A stretch of 64,000 bases of DNA. It comes from Bacteroidia bacterium (GTDB lineage Bacteria > Bacteroidota > Bacteroidia > Cytophagales > Cyclobacteriaceae). Of the stretch, positions 50,052-58,646 are shown in pieces (within the stretch, counting starts at the first letter, position 1; each line of letters starts with the position of its first letter). Where the stretch lies: the NCBI GenBank assembly GCA_030425425.1, contig JAUIAO010000003.1:62001-126000 (forward strand), written 5' to 3'. Made by a program: the position numbers and the translations under genes. Below the pieces are notes generated by a model. That model saw only the letters and a list, made by a program, of their open reading frames with translations, had not been told where the DNA came from and did no database searches.

Positions 50052-50083
50052 TGGTCACAAACGTGATATTTCTGGGACGGTAA

Positions 50084-50170
50084 AGACTTCTTCGGAGTGA
50101 CTTCTAAAATTGAGAGAAGCCATGTTAAAAGTAACGAAACTACCTTCATAATGTCATGCCGTAGGCATCT
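50084..50170. repeat. Inverted pair of GTCA palindromes, copy 1
   Basis: A minus-oriented unit AGACTTCTTCGGAGTGAC (50084-50101) and a plus-oriented unit GTCATGCCGTAGGCATCT (50153-50170), separated by about 51 bp. The whole 87-bp block is nearly identical to 50704-50789 on the other side of the GIY-YIG gene. Confidence 0.88.
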
Positions 50171-50231
50171 AATTAAGTTTATGATTCCTGTTTCAAGATT
50201 AACTATTCAGTAATTACTAGCAGGTCGGAAT

Positions 50232-50282
50232 AGACTCCTTCGGAGTGACTTTAAACTCAAAAGGTCATGCCGGTTGGCATCT
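50232..50282. repeat. Inverted pair of GTCA palindromes, short spacer
   Basis: AGACTCCTTCGGAGTGAC (50232-50249) and GTCATGCCGGTTGGCATCT (50264-50282) with only 14 bp between. The second unit ends 63 bp before the GIY-YIG start codon. Confidence 0.85.
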
Positions 50283-50345
50283 TTTTTTTAATCCTATACC
50301 TGTTGGTTTTCCGTTTATTATGATGTTCTCTATATTGAGAATGTT

Positions 50346-50672
50346 ATGGGGAATTATTTCGTATATATTCTTACAAACCCTAAAAAGACAGTTCTTTATA
50401 TCGGAGTGACAAATGACCTTGAACAAAGAGTCATTGAGCATTATCTAAATCGAGGGAAGCCTAAAACCTTTGCTGGTAGATACTATTGTTATAATCTGGT
50501 CTATTTTGAACGGTTTCCATACCCCATGCAAGCAATTGACAGAGAGAAGGAGCTAAAATCCTGGAGGAGATCTTTGAAGGAGGATTTAATCAATCAGGAG
50601 AATCCCGAATGGAAGTTTTTAAATTCCGAAATCATGGACTGGCCTCCAGATCAGAATGCTGCTGCGAGATGA
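50346..50672 (+). CDS. GIY-YIG nuclease family protein
   Basis: A 108-residue single-domain GIY-YIG endonuclease (UPF0213-like). The hallmark is seen as YFVYILTNPKKTVLYIGVTND, followed by Arg in QRVIEHYL, and the catalytic Glu in DREKELKSW. The C-terminal extension (about residues 85-108) is longer than in the broken relative at 45592-45873. It shares the segments TVLYIGVTNDL and AIDREK with that relative, so the two are paralogues. Such proteins are structure-specific or DNA-nicking nucleases by family; their biological role is unknown. The gene is bracketed by GTCA-type palindromes whose heads face outward, and the downstream unit starts on the last base of the stop codon. Confidence 0.93.
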   Translation: MGNYFVYILTNPKKTVLYIGVTNDLEQRVIEHYLNRGKPKTFAGRYYCYNLVYFERFPYPMQAIDREKELKSWRRSLKEDLINQENPEWKFLNSEIMDWPPDQNAAAR

Positions 50673-50689
50673 GATCCCTTCGGGATGAC
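50672..50689 (-). repeat. GTCA palindrome at the GIY-YIG stop codon
   Basis: AGATCCCTTCGGGATGAC, minus-oriented; the hairpin ATCCC-TTC-GGGAT directly follows the gene and could also act in RNA 3'-end formation. Confidence 0.8.
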
Positions 50690-50703
50690 TGGAGGGTTGG
50701 TAA

Positions 50704-50789
50704 AGACTCCTTCGGAGTGACTTTTAAATAGAGAGAAGCCATGTTAAAAGCAACGCAGCTACCTTCATAATGTCATGCCGTAGGCATCT
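50704..50789. repeat. Inverted pair of GTCA palindromes, copy 2
   Basis: AGACTCCTTCGGAGTGAC (50704-50721) and GTCATGCCGTAGGCATCT (50772-50789) with a spacer almost identical to that of 50084-50170 (shared stretches AGAGAAGCCATGTTAAAAG and CTACCTTCATAAT). It ends one base before the purU stop codon. Confidence 0.88.
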
Positions 50790-50790
50790 A

Positions 50791-51648
50791 TCAATCAAAA
50801 ATCACCGTACGGTTTCTATGGACAAGCGCCTTACGCTGAAGGTGCGTGTAGATGGCTCTTGAAAGTACGATTTTCTCCAGATCTTTTCCTTTTCTCACCA
50901 AGTCTTCTACAGAATCCTTATGAGATATTTTTACTACATCTTGTTCCAGAATTGGCCCGGCATCCAAGTCGGCAGTTACATAGTGGCTGGTAGCACCAAT
51001 GATCTTCACACCTCTCTCATAAGCGCGGTGATATGGCTTAGCTCCCGCAAAAGCAGGAAGGAACGAGTGATGTATGTTGATGATTTTGTTTGGATATGAA
51101 TTAATGAAATTATCGCTCAGAATCTGCATATATCGAGCAAGAATCAGGAAATCTATTTGTAGATCTGCCAATAATTTCATTTGTTGAGCTTCAATTTCGG
51201 CTTTATTGTCTTTGTTGATTTCGAAATAATAAAACGGAATATCATATCGCTTTGCCAACTCCTCATGCATCCGGTGATTGGAGATAATCGCTGGGATTTC
51301 AATATTCCATTCACCCGAATAATGACGAGAGAGGATGTCATACAAACAATGTGAGGATTTGGATACGAAAAGCGCCATACGGGGTACTTTATCTGTAAAG
51401 TGAAGTTCCCATTTCATTTCGTATTGGCTACCAATTCGTTCCTCGAATACCTCTGCAATTTTGTCTTTTGCAATTTTGAAATTGTCCAGTTCCCATTCCA
51501 CACGCATAAAAAAGATCCCTTCTTTCTTCTCCACGTGCTCGTCCAGTTCTACGATGTTTCCATCGTTTTCGAATAAGAAATTTGTAATGGTGCTGATCAG
51601 ACCTTTACGGTCGTTACAGTGCATTAATAGTATTGCGTGATTCTTCAA
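50791..51648 (-). CDS. purU: Formyltetrahydrofolate deformylase
   Basis: A 285-residue enzyme hydrolysing 10-formyl-THF to formate and THF, supplying formate and balancing one-carbon pools. The N-terminal ACT domain is visible (AILLMHCNDRKGLISTITNFL, about residues 5-85), then the formyltransferase-fold catalytic domain with NIHHSFLPAFAG, the catalytic His, and TSHYVTADLDAGPI with the Asp. Length fits the family. The start is TTG (an ATG eight codons in would cut the ACT domain). Its 3' end abuts a palindromic repeat pair. Confidence 0.94.
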   Translation of the reverse strand: MKNHAILLMHCNDRKGLISTITNFLFENDGNIVELDEHVEKKEGIFFMRVEWELDNFKIAKDKIAEVFEERIGSQYEMKWELHFTDKVPRMALFVSKSSHCLYDILSRHYSGEWNIEIPAIISNHRMHEELAKRYDIPFYYFEINKDNKAEIEAQQMKLLADLQIDFLILARYMQILSDNFINSYPNKIINIHHSFLPAFAGAKPYHRAYERGVKIIGATSHYVTADLDAGPILEQDVVKISHKDSVEDLVRKGKDLEKIVLSRAIYTHLQRKALVHRNRTVIFD

Positions 51649-51754
51649 AATCTTACTTTTTAAAAATTAGATAAGGGCTAGTCATCTTTGGGGAGGGCAA
51701 AAATATGCCAAAATTGAAATTCAGCCTTATTTTTCACATCAATTCACTAAATCC

Positions 51755-52354
51755 TCAAAAATTGGGAAGTTTCCAGTGATACTTTACAGCCAAAATTCGA
51801 ACTGTGAAAATGAAGCTAACCGTACTAATGATGATATACTCTGTTGAAGATGTAAACAGTCCAAAAGAAACATAGACCACACCGCCGGCAATACATACCA
51901 ATGCGTAAACTTCTTCCCTGAAAATCAGTGGGATTTCATTACAGACGATATCTCTTGTCACACCTCCAAAAACTGCCGAGACCATTCCCATCATAATGGC
52001 AATCACAGGGTGAATCCCAATATCCAGAGCTTTTTGAAGACCGAGGACTGTGAAAACGGCGATTCCAATGGTATCGAAAAGGAAAAGTGTATGTCGCAAT
52101 CGGAGAATGGTAGGTCTAAAAAGAACAGTCAAAATGATCCCAATCGCGATCATGGTCAGATACGTTAGGTCATTCATCCAGGCCACAGGTGTGCTACCTA
52201 TTAGTAGGTCGCGCAGAGTGCCTCCTCCAAGAGCTGTGATGAAAGCCACCGCAGATACTCCGAAAATATCGAGCTTTTTATCAAAGGCAGTAATAGCACC
52301 ACTGATGGCAAAGACCATCGTTCCAACAATGTCTATGAGATAGAGGATGTTCAT
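51755..52354 (-). CDS. TRIC-type cation channel family membrane protein (UPF0126)
   Basis: A 199-residue protein with about six or seven hydrophobic segments arranged as two copies of a three-helix unit, each with a glycine-rich motif: FAISGAITAFDKKLDIFGV with ALGGGTLRDLLIG in the first half, and FTVLGLQKALD with VFGGVTRDIVCNEIP in the second. Prokaryotic TRIC proteins form trimeric potassium or cation channels. The pattern GGGTxRD is characteristic. The gene starts 22 bp after the pbpC stop and may be co-transcribed with it. Confidence 0.92.
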   Translation of the reverse strand: MNILYLIDIVGTMVFAISGAITAFDKKLDIFGVSAVAFITALGGGTLRDLLIGSTPVAWMNDLTYLTMIAIGIILTVLFRPTILRLRHTLFLFDTIGIAVFTVLGLQKALDIGIHPVIAIMMGMVSAVFGGVTRDIVCNEIPLIFREEVYALVCIAGGVVYVSFGLFTSSTEYIIISTVSFIFTVRILAVKYHWKLPNF

Positions 52355-52376
52355 TTGAGTTCAAAACTGCGCATAA

Positions 52377-54698
52377 TTAATAATTTTCTCCCGATACCAC
52401 TTCAAATCTCCTGCTTGCAGCATTACCCACTTCATCCATGACAGTCACCAGATAATCTCCCTTTGGAAGTGTTAGGGCTTGTCGGTGATCTGTTGTGGTC
52501 TCTCCCAGGTATTCATCATTCAGGTGCCAATATAGTTTTGTATCTGTGTTTTGATGTGAAGCTTCAATGATTACTTTACCCAATTGACCATCCAACTCAC
52601 GCGGGATGAACACCTTGGTGTCGGGAGTAGGATAGGTGATGGCAAGAGGATTTTCCAAACTTGACGGACACCCTGGATATGGCGCAGGTCTTCCCTCATA
52701 ATTTGAGTGGTTTTTTCGGTAATAATTACCTTGATGGGGAGGAAGAATGAAGAGCGTTTTTTGCTGTGCTATGCTGAAATCATAACAGGATTGATTTACT
52801 GTGTAATTACCACTTTGATCTACCCAAAATGTTTTATGATAGGAGCACAGTCCACTCTTTTCGGCATTACGCCCAAGCGTCATGATCTTTGTTTCCGTGC
52901 AGTACTCATTTGCCAGCATACCTGAAGCTTCACAAACGGGTAGTTCATTTCCCATCGGCATCAGATCTTCCAACCATCCAGATTGATATTCTGAAGCTCT
53001 GATGAGTTCGTTGAGGATAGGGCCGGCAGTAGAAGATCCGATCAAGCCGGCGCGTCCTTCACCATCAGCATTGCCCACCCAGACTGCTACCAAAATTTCT
53101 CCATTCAGTCCTACTGCCCATGCGTCTCGGAAACCGAAACTTGTCCCGGTTTTCCAAGCGATTTTCTGGCTTGAGGTGAAATTCTTCCAGTTGGCATCCT
53201 GACCTGATCTGCTAAGCTCAGTCATGGCCTGAAATGTGTGCCAGATGTTGATTTCTTCCATCAAAATATCAGGAATTGTGTCTGGTAAAGAATTCGTTGT
53301 TATTTTCAAATTGGGTTCATTCGAGAGCTTCCGGTACATCGAAAAATAGACCTGGGCCAGATCCCAAAGCTTTACTTCAGCTCCGCCCAGGATCAGTGAT
53401 AACCCAAACCTTCCAGGGGCATTTCCCAATGTGGTCAATCCATAATTCTTTAAATCCTGATGGAATTGCTCGTAAGTGTAATCTCTGAGCAGATGAGAAA
53501 ACGGAATGTTGAGTGACATAGACAATGCTTGATTGGCTTTGATGACTCCTTCATATCCAAGATTGAAATTTTTGGGTGAGTAACCTCCAAAAAAGCTCGG
53601 CACATCGGTAAGTAGCGTCTCTGGTAAAATTAATCCTCTATCTAGTGAGGCAGCGTAAAGCATCGGTTTCAGGATAGAACCCGAACTTCGTGGGCTTTGG
53701 ATGACATCTACCAGGTATCCGTCTGCTCTCGAATCATTGGTGTTGCCAACGTAGGCCAAAACTTCACCATCTTTGAGATTTATGACCATTGCGGCGAGGT
53801 TATCAATTCCATTTGTTTTGAGAACATGATGGTGCCTGGAGGTCACGTTGATTGCTTTTGTTTGCCAAAATGGACTTAGTGAGGAATGAATTTGGCGACC
53901 ATCCTGACTTGGCAGCAGCGTGGTGAGAAGATGTGTGGCTCGTTGAGGAATTCTAAAAGGTTTTTCTGGTAAAGGTTCTGCCAGGCAGAGGTTATAAGTT
54001 AGACTGTCGATTATTCTTCGGTTCAATAATTTTTGAAGAACAAAGTTTCTTTTCTGTCTCAGTTTTTCGATACCTCTTCCGGGGTAGATAGATCCGGGAT
54101 CATTTGGGAGCACAGCCAGAGTAGCGCTTTCTGCCCAGCTGAGCAAATGCGCCGGCCTGCCATAGTACCTCCATGCAGCAGCATCGATTCCTACCACGTT
54201 TCCTCCAAAAGGTGCCAATGAAGCATAGTGCCTCAGTATATCTCTCTTGCTGTAATGCGTTTCTATCCGAAGAGCCAGCCACATTTCCACCATTTTCTGA
54301 TAGTAAGTTCGGTCCTGATGTCTCAGCATTCTTGCCAGCTGCATAGTAAGTGTGCTTGCACCGCTGATCACTTTTCCTGCTTTAATGTTTTGCACAATTG
54401 CTCTGGAAAATGAAATAGGGTTGATACCCGGATGTCGGTAGAAATATTCGTCTTCAAAAAGTAGCAGGCAGGTTTCGAACTTCTGCGGTACAGAATCTGT
54501 CAAAGGAAAGCGCCATTGTCCGTCTTGTGCTATTATAGCACTCAGCAGCTTGCCATCACGGTCATTGAGGACTGTGGAGGTAGGGTATGCGGGGATCGAG
54601 AAAGGAATGCTCAAAAGTATAATTGGCAAACAGCCAAGCAGGATGATCCACCATTTTTTCTTGATGAAAGACCGCCAACTGACCAATTCGATTCTCAT
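52377..54698 (-). CDS. pbpC: Penicillin-binding protein 1C
   Basis: A 773-residue bifunctional peptidoglycan synthase. One N-terminal membrane anchor (about residues 15-35), a glycosyltransferase domain with EDEYFYRHPG (catalytic Glu82) and GASTLTMQLARML, a transpeptidase domain with SxxK in RSSGSILKPM (about residue 335), SMSLNIP and KTGTSFGFRDAW, and a C-terminal BiPBP_C domain (about 680-765). These are the standard PBP1C domains. In many bacteria pbpC is next to an alpha-2-macroglobulin gene (yfhM); such a gene occurs at 58647 onward, separated by a few genes. The ATG start is clear. Confidence 0.95.
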   Translation of the reverse strand: MRIELVSWRSFIKKKWWIILLGCLPIILLSIPFSIPAYPTSTVLNDRDGKLLSAIIAQDGQWRFPLTDSVPQKFETCLLLFEDEYFYRHPGINPISFSRAIVQNIKAGKVISGASTLTMQLARMLRHQDRTYYQKMVEMWLALRIETHYSKRDILRHYASLAPFGGNVVGIDAAAWRYYGRPAHLLSWAESATLAVLPNDPGSIYPGRGIEKLRQKRNFVLQKLLNRRIIDSLTYNLCLAEPLPEKPFRIPQRATHLLTTLLPSQDGRQIHSSLSPFWQTKAINVTSRHHHVLKTNGIDNLAAMVINLKDGEVLAYVGNTNDSRADGYLVDVIQSPRSSGSILKPMLYAASLDRGLILPETLLTDVPSFFGGYSPKNFNLGYEGVIKANQALSMSLNIPFSHLLRDYTYEQFHQDLKNYGLTTLGNAPGRFGLSLILGGAEVKLWDLAQVYFSMYRKLSNEPNLKITTNSLPDTIPDILMEEINIWHTFQAMTELSRSGQDANWKNFTSSQKIAWKTGTSFGFRDAWAVGLNGEILVAVWVGNADGEGRAGLIGSSTAGPILNELIRASEYQSGWLEDLMPMGNELPVCEASGMLANEYCTETKIMTLGRNAEKSGLCSYHKTFWVDQSGNYTVNQSCYDFSIAQQKTLFILPPHQGNYYRKNHSNYEGRPAPYPGCPSSLENPLAITYPTPDTKVFIPRELDGQLGKVIIEASHQNTDTKLYWHLNDEYLGETTTDHRQALTLPKGDYLVTVMDEVGNAASRRFEVVSGENY

Positions 54699-54833
54699 AG
54701 CCGCAATTTACTCGATTGATACAAAGCATCAAGCCTGAGATACATCTAGAAAAGGAACAATCATTAACTGTTGCGGTTAAAATATATGAAGGAGCCCAAT
54801 TCAATCTTCTCCCATTGACTAAAATTGAAGACC

Positions 54834-55562
54834 ATGCAAGAGTTATTTCCATGCCCAAAAGACACTTCTCAGCCTCCCATTCAACAGCCGTCTATTGAGG
54901 TTTTAGGAATTAGAGTAGATGAACCGGTGATGGTAGCTACGGATCTTTTGGTGGCTGCTGTCTGTTTTTATGCATGGTTTAGAATTTCCAAACTGCCAGT
55001 AAAAAACGAAATTAGAACCCTAACCATGATTTATTTCGCTAGTATGGGGGCGGCCACCGCCATTGGAGGAATAATCGGGCATGGACTCATTCATTATTTT
55101 AATTTTTACTATAAACTGCCAGCATGGATTACCAGTATGATTTCTATTGCCATGTTAGAGCGAGTTTGCATTAAGCTTGCTCGGCCGTATATTCAAAAGT
55201 CAGTCGGCGTATTTTTCGGATGGGTAAATATGATCGAGCTGCTGACGTTCATGTTTATAAGTTTTTACAGCCTGTGCTTTTTCTATGTGGAAGCACATGC
55301 GGCATACGGACTGGTGGTGGTGGTTTTTAGCTTCTCGGTATTTGTGTATTGGAAAACGAGAAATGAGGCGATGATAGAGTTTTTCGTTGGTGTGGCCCTG
55401 GCAACTATCTCCGCTATTATTTTCACATTCGATTTGTATATCAATGAATGGATAACTCACGTGGATCTGGGTCATTTGTTTATGGCGTTGGCAGCTTGGT
55501 TTTTTTATCGCGGTTCTGCGAAAATCCTACATGAAATCGAAGCTGGAAGGTTGCGTTTATAA
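54834..55562 (+). CDS. DUF6962-like membrane protein
   Basis: About 242 residues from the ATG at 54834 (a TTG nine bases upstream is the alternative). Seven hydrophobic segments are visible from about residue 32 (VATDLLVAAVCFYAWF) to about 230, and conserved-looking His residues occur in IIGHGLIHYF and VDLGHLFMAL. It resembles the DUF6962 family of Bacteroidota; function unknown. It overlaps the convergent ATPase gene by six bases at its 3' end. Confidence 0.7.
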   Translation: MQELFPCPKDTSQPPIQQPSIEVLGIRVDEPVMVATDLLVAAVCFYAWFRISKLPVKNEIRTLTMIYFASMGAATAIGGIIGHGLIHYFNFYYKLPAWITSMISIAMLERVCIKLARPYIQKSVGVFFGWVNMIELLTFMFISFYSLCFFYVEAHAAYGLVVVVFSFSVFVYWKTRNEAMIEFFVGVALATISAIIFTFDLYINEWITHVDLGHLFMALAAWFFYRGSAKILHEIEAGRLRL

Positions 55563-56696
55563 AACGAACTCCATGAAGTTTTCTGGTGTGATGGCTTTGA
55601 ATGAAGCATTCGGATAATTGTCTGTCCAAGCTTTCGGTGCTTTGGGTTTTTTGCGGGTTCCCCATTTGAATTCATAGCCCCATAGCTGATCGTCTTTTTC
55701 TTCCACCAGATCCAATTCCTGACGGTCATAGGTTCGCCAGAAATAATTGTTGACATGGAGTTCATGATATGATTGTTTTTTGAGCCTTTCGGCAAAACAA
55801 AAATTCTCCCATAGCATCCCCATGTCCATTCGTGTATTTACGTCATTGAAACTGTTGATGATGGCATTACGCACTCCATTATCGAGAAAATAGTAACGAG
55901 CTGTTTTTACAATCTCTTTTCTCAGGTTTCTTGAAAATCCACTCACTTTTTTGATCACAAAGGATTTTTCCAATAGGTCTAGATATCGCTCTACGGTCTG
56001 TTTGGCAATGCCCAAATTGTTACTCAATTCATTGAGTGAAACTTCCTGACCGATCTGAAAGGCTATGAGTTTGAGCAGGTCGGTGAGTTTGGAAGCGTTT
56101 TTGATGTTTTCCAATTCCAGTATATCTCTGAACAGGTAATCGTTTCTTAGCTCTATTAGATATGCTCTTTTTTCTTCAAATGTAGTAGCCGTCACTACTT
56201 CGGGATATGTACCATACACCAGGTACTCATGTAGTTTTTGCTGAATGGTCATGTTACCCAGAGTTTGGCCAATTTCCATCATAGCCAGCGGATACATCAT
56301 CATGGTTTTCTTTCTGCCAGTGAGTGGCTCGCCTATTTGCCCGGGTAGCTCAAATGATGAAGACCCGGTTACAATGATGACGGTGTTGGGTAGATGATCT
56401 ATCATGAGTTTCAGCCCCCATCCCACTTCAGGGATTCTTTGGGCTTCATCGATGAAAATGATGTCATAATTGCTGAAGGAGGTATTGATTAGGCTCAGGT
56501 TTTGACTGGCTATATGGTCTCTAACCTGTATATCATCACCAGTTCCCTGAAAAATCCTGCTTGTCTGTGTCTCCAAAATCTTTTTTATATAGGAGGTTTT
56601 TCCTGTCCTTCTAGGGCCATAAAGCGCCAGGACTTTGCCTTTTTTCAGAAGTTTTTCTGGGTTGCTAGTAGGTATTCTATCGATCCACATGTCCAA
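55557..56696 (-). CDS. AAA ATPase with DUF4143 domain
   Basis: A 379-residue protein of the AAA_14/DUF4143 family. Walker A is GPRRTGKTS (about residues 30-38), Walker B IIFIDEAQRIPEVG, and the sensor-like TGSSSFEL. The middle has a winged-helix-like region (LNELSNNLGIAKQTVERYLDLL), and the C-terminal DUF4143 region contains YYFLDNGVRNAI and the FAERLKKQ...ELDLVEE stretch. The D-x-x-L-V-E-E/F-K pattern (ELDLVEEKDDQLWGYEFKWG) resembles a PD-(D/E)XK nuclease core. Such genes are widespread and mobile-looking in Bacteroidota, with unclear function. Twin palindromes lie just upstream. Confidence 0.9.
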   Translation of the reverse strand: MDMWIDRIPTSNPEKLLKKGKVLALYGPRRTGKTSYIKKILETQTSRIFQGTGDDIQVRDHIASQNLSLINTSFSNYDIIFIDEAQRIPEVGWGLKLMIDHLPNTVIIVTGSSSFELPGQIGEPLTGRKKTMMMYPLAMMEIGQTLGNMTIQQKLHEYLVYGTYPEVVTATTFEEKRAYLIELRNDYLFRDILELENIKNASKLTDLLKLIAFQIGQEVSLNELSNNLGIAKQTVERYLDLLEKSFVIKKVSGFSRNLRKEIVKTARYYFLDNGVRNAIINSFNDVNTRMDMGMLWENFCFAERLKKQSYHELHVNNYFWRTYDRQELDLVEEKDDQLWGYEFKWGTRKKPKAPKAWTDNYPNASFKAITPENFMEFVL

Positions 56697-56723
56697 ATTT
56701 ACGTTAATATGGCAAGTAGAGTT

Positions 56724-56767
56724 GCTAAATTTAGCTAAAAATAGAAAGATGAGTTGCTAAATTTAGC
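56724..56767. promoter_or_regulatory. Twin GCTAAATTTAGC palindromes before the DUF4143 ATPase gene
   Basis: Two perfect 12-bp palindromes (56724-56735 and 56756-56767) lie exactly 32 bp apart, about three helical turns, each preceded by GAGTT. They start 28 bp upstream of the ATPase start codon, a typical operator or promoter position. Confidence 0.6.
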
Positions 56768-56911
56768 TAAATATGGAAATTAGGTGTATTCCAATTACAA
56801 TTTGAACCTTCTCATGTTGACGAAAGTCAATAAATAGAGATCAAATAATAATTTGATAGTAAACCTAAATCCACTAGGTTCGAACTTCGTAAAAATTGAC
56901 CTCATTTTTTG

Positions 56912-58501
56912 ATGAATACAATAATGAAATCTCTAGTAATTTCTTTCTTTTTAGTGCTAGAATTTAGCCTTCTTTTCGGACAAGTGGCATCTGTGGAAGA
57001 ACTTGATCAGAAGTATCTGAACTGGTATAACAAGGATAAAGAATCTTCACATATAATGGGTTCGAGTGTTGACAAAGCCTACGAGTATTTACAATCGAAA
57101 GGTAAAAAAACCAAAACCGTGATAGTGGCAGTAATGGATAGTGGAGTGGATATTGATCATGAGGATTTGCAAGGTAAAATCTGGGTAAATGAAGATGAAA
57201 TCGCTGGAAATGGGATAGATGACGACAATAACGGATATGTAGATGACATTCACGGATGGAATTTTATCGGGTCCAGCACGGGTGAAAATATCAGCTACGA
57301 AAATCTGGAATATGCCCGTATCGTGAAAAAGGCAGAGATGATCGATCCATTATACACCTCCGCCAAAAAACTCTATGATGAGGAGTTACAAAAACGGTCA
57401 AAAGACAAAGAACAAATAGAAAAATTCAAGGAAGTCTATGAAAAAGCGAAGATGATCATCAAGTATGGGACCGGCATTGATGTGAAAAATGCGGAAGACC
57501 TGGTTGACGTTCAGTCTAATGAGCAAAGTGTAATAGCTGCGAAAAGTTTTCTTCAGAAGCGTTATGAAATGGGTTTTACCGAGGAGGGGCTTCAAAGCAT
57601 GATTGAGCGAAACAAGGAATTTCTTGATTATCATTTGAATCTGGATTTTGAGCCAAGGGAAATGGTAGGAGATGATCCTGAGGATATTTCTGATCGGAAT
57701 TATGGAAACCCTGATGTGGAAGGGCAACGGGCAGATCATGGTACTTCCGTAGCTGGCCTTATCGCTGCTCAGAGAGACAATGGGATAGGTATCGATGGCA
57801 TTGCCACAGATGTCAGGATCATGTGCATACGTTCCACTCCTAGAGGTGATGAAAGAGATAAAGATGTTGCTTTGGGAATTTACTATGCGGTTGACAATGG
57901 AGCTGATATCATCAATATGAGCTTTGGTAAGGAATTTTCGCCACAAAAGCACTTTGTGGATGAGGCTGTAAAATATGCAGAAGAACACGGTGTGTTGATC
58001 GTGCACGGATCGGGAAACTCCGGATTGAATATCGATGAGGATGAAAGGTATCCCAGTGACAGATTGCTGGACGGTTCAGAGCCTACCAACTGGATCAATG
58101 TAGGTGCATCGGCAATGAACCTTGATAAGCAGATTGCAGCCAGTTTTTCCAACTATGGAAAGCAACATGTGGATGTATTTGCTCCGGGTGTTGATATCAT
58201 TTCCACAGATTCGTCGGGCACCTATGGCCAACATGATGGTACTAGTTTGGCTGCACCTGTAGTTTCAGGAATCGCCGCAATGTTGTTATCCTATTATCCA
58301 GACCTCCAGCCTCAGGAAATCATTGATATTATCGTGGCAAGTTCGTTTCAGTTTAAAAAACCGAGAAAGGTCTTCCGTCCAGGCGACCAAAAGAAAGTGA
58401 AGTTCAAGGACTTATCAAAAAGCGGGGGAATTATCAATGCTTACAATGCTGTGGTGGAGGCGGAGAAAAGATTATCAAATACACTTTCCCTTGGTCTGTG
58501 A
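56912..58501 (+). CDS. Secreted S8 family serine protease (subtilase)
   Basis: About 529 residues from the ATG at 56912. A signal peptide is visible (SLVISFFLVLEFSLLFGQ). The catalytic triad is Asp76 (VMDSGVDIDHEDL), His276 (DHGTSVAGL) and Ser445 (DGTSLAAPVVSG). Asp and His are about 200 residues apart, far more than in classical subtilisins (about 30-40), because of a Lys/Glu-rich helical insertion. The oxyanion Asn is probably in HGSGNSG. No C-terminal sorting domain is present, so it is likely periplasmic or lipid-free secreted by another route. A convergent terminator follows. Confidence 0.93.
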   Translation: MNTIMKSLVISFFLVLEFSLLFGQVASVEELDQKYLNWYNKDKESSHIMGSSVDKAYEYLQSKGKKTKTVIVAVMDSGVDIDHEDLQGKIWVNEDEIAGNGIDDDNNGYVDDIHGWNFIGSSTGENISYENLEYARIVKKAEMIDPLYTSAKKLYDEELQKRSKDKEQIEKFKEVYEKAKMIIKYGTGIDVKNAEDLVDVQSNEQSVIAAKSFLQKRYEMGFTEEGLQSMIERNKEFLDYHLNLDFEPREMVGDDPEDISDRNYGNPDVEGQRADHGTSVAGLIAAQRDNGIGIDGIATDVRIMCIRSTPRGDERDKDVALGIYYAVDNGADIINMSFGKEFSPQKHFVDEAVKYAEEHGVLIVHGSGNSGLNIDEDERYPSDRLLDGSEPTNWINVGASAMNLDKQIAASFSNYGKQHVDVFAPGVDIISTDSSGTYGQHDGTSLAAPVVSGIAAMLLSYYPDLQPQEIIDIIVASSFQFKKPRKVFRPGDQKKVKFKDLSKSGGIINAYNAVVEAEKRLSNTLSLGL

Positions 58502-58567
58502 CTCACAGACCAAGTGAAAAGGTCAAAAGTTTGATTCGGAACTTGGGTTAAACCATTGAAATTAAAA

Positions 58568-58601
58568 AACCCTCCGGAGGAATAGAATTCCACGGAGGGT
58601 T
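58568..58601. terminator. Bidirectional terminator between subtilase and alpha-2-macroglobulin gene
   Basis: AACCCTCCG pairs perfectly with CGGAGGGTT (loop 16) with A-rich sequence on the left and T-rich on the right, so it can serve both convergent genes. Confidence 0.8.
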
Positions 58602-58646
58602 CTTGATTTTTCATCCTACATCAGGTGTCAAATACCTGACATTCCA

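Noticed and set aside
50084-50789. CRISPR-like array
   Set aside because: Units are short palindromes in inverted pairs with non-regular spacers, no unique equal-length spacers and no cas genes.
54716-54898. A 60-codon plus-strand frame upstream of the DUF6962-like gene
   Set aside because: It overlaps the start of that gene in a different frame and has no recognisable feature.
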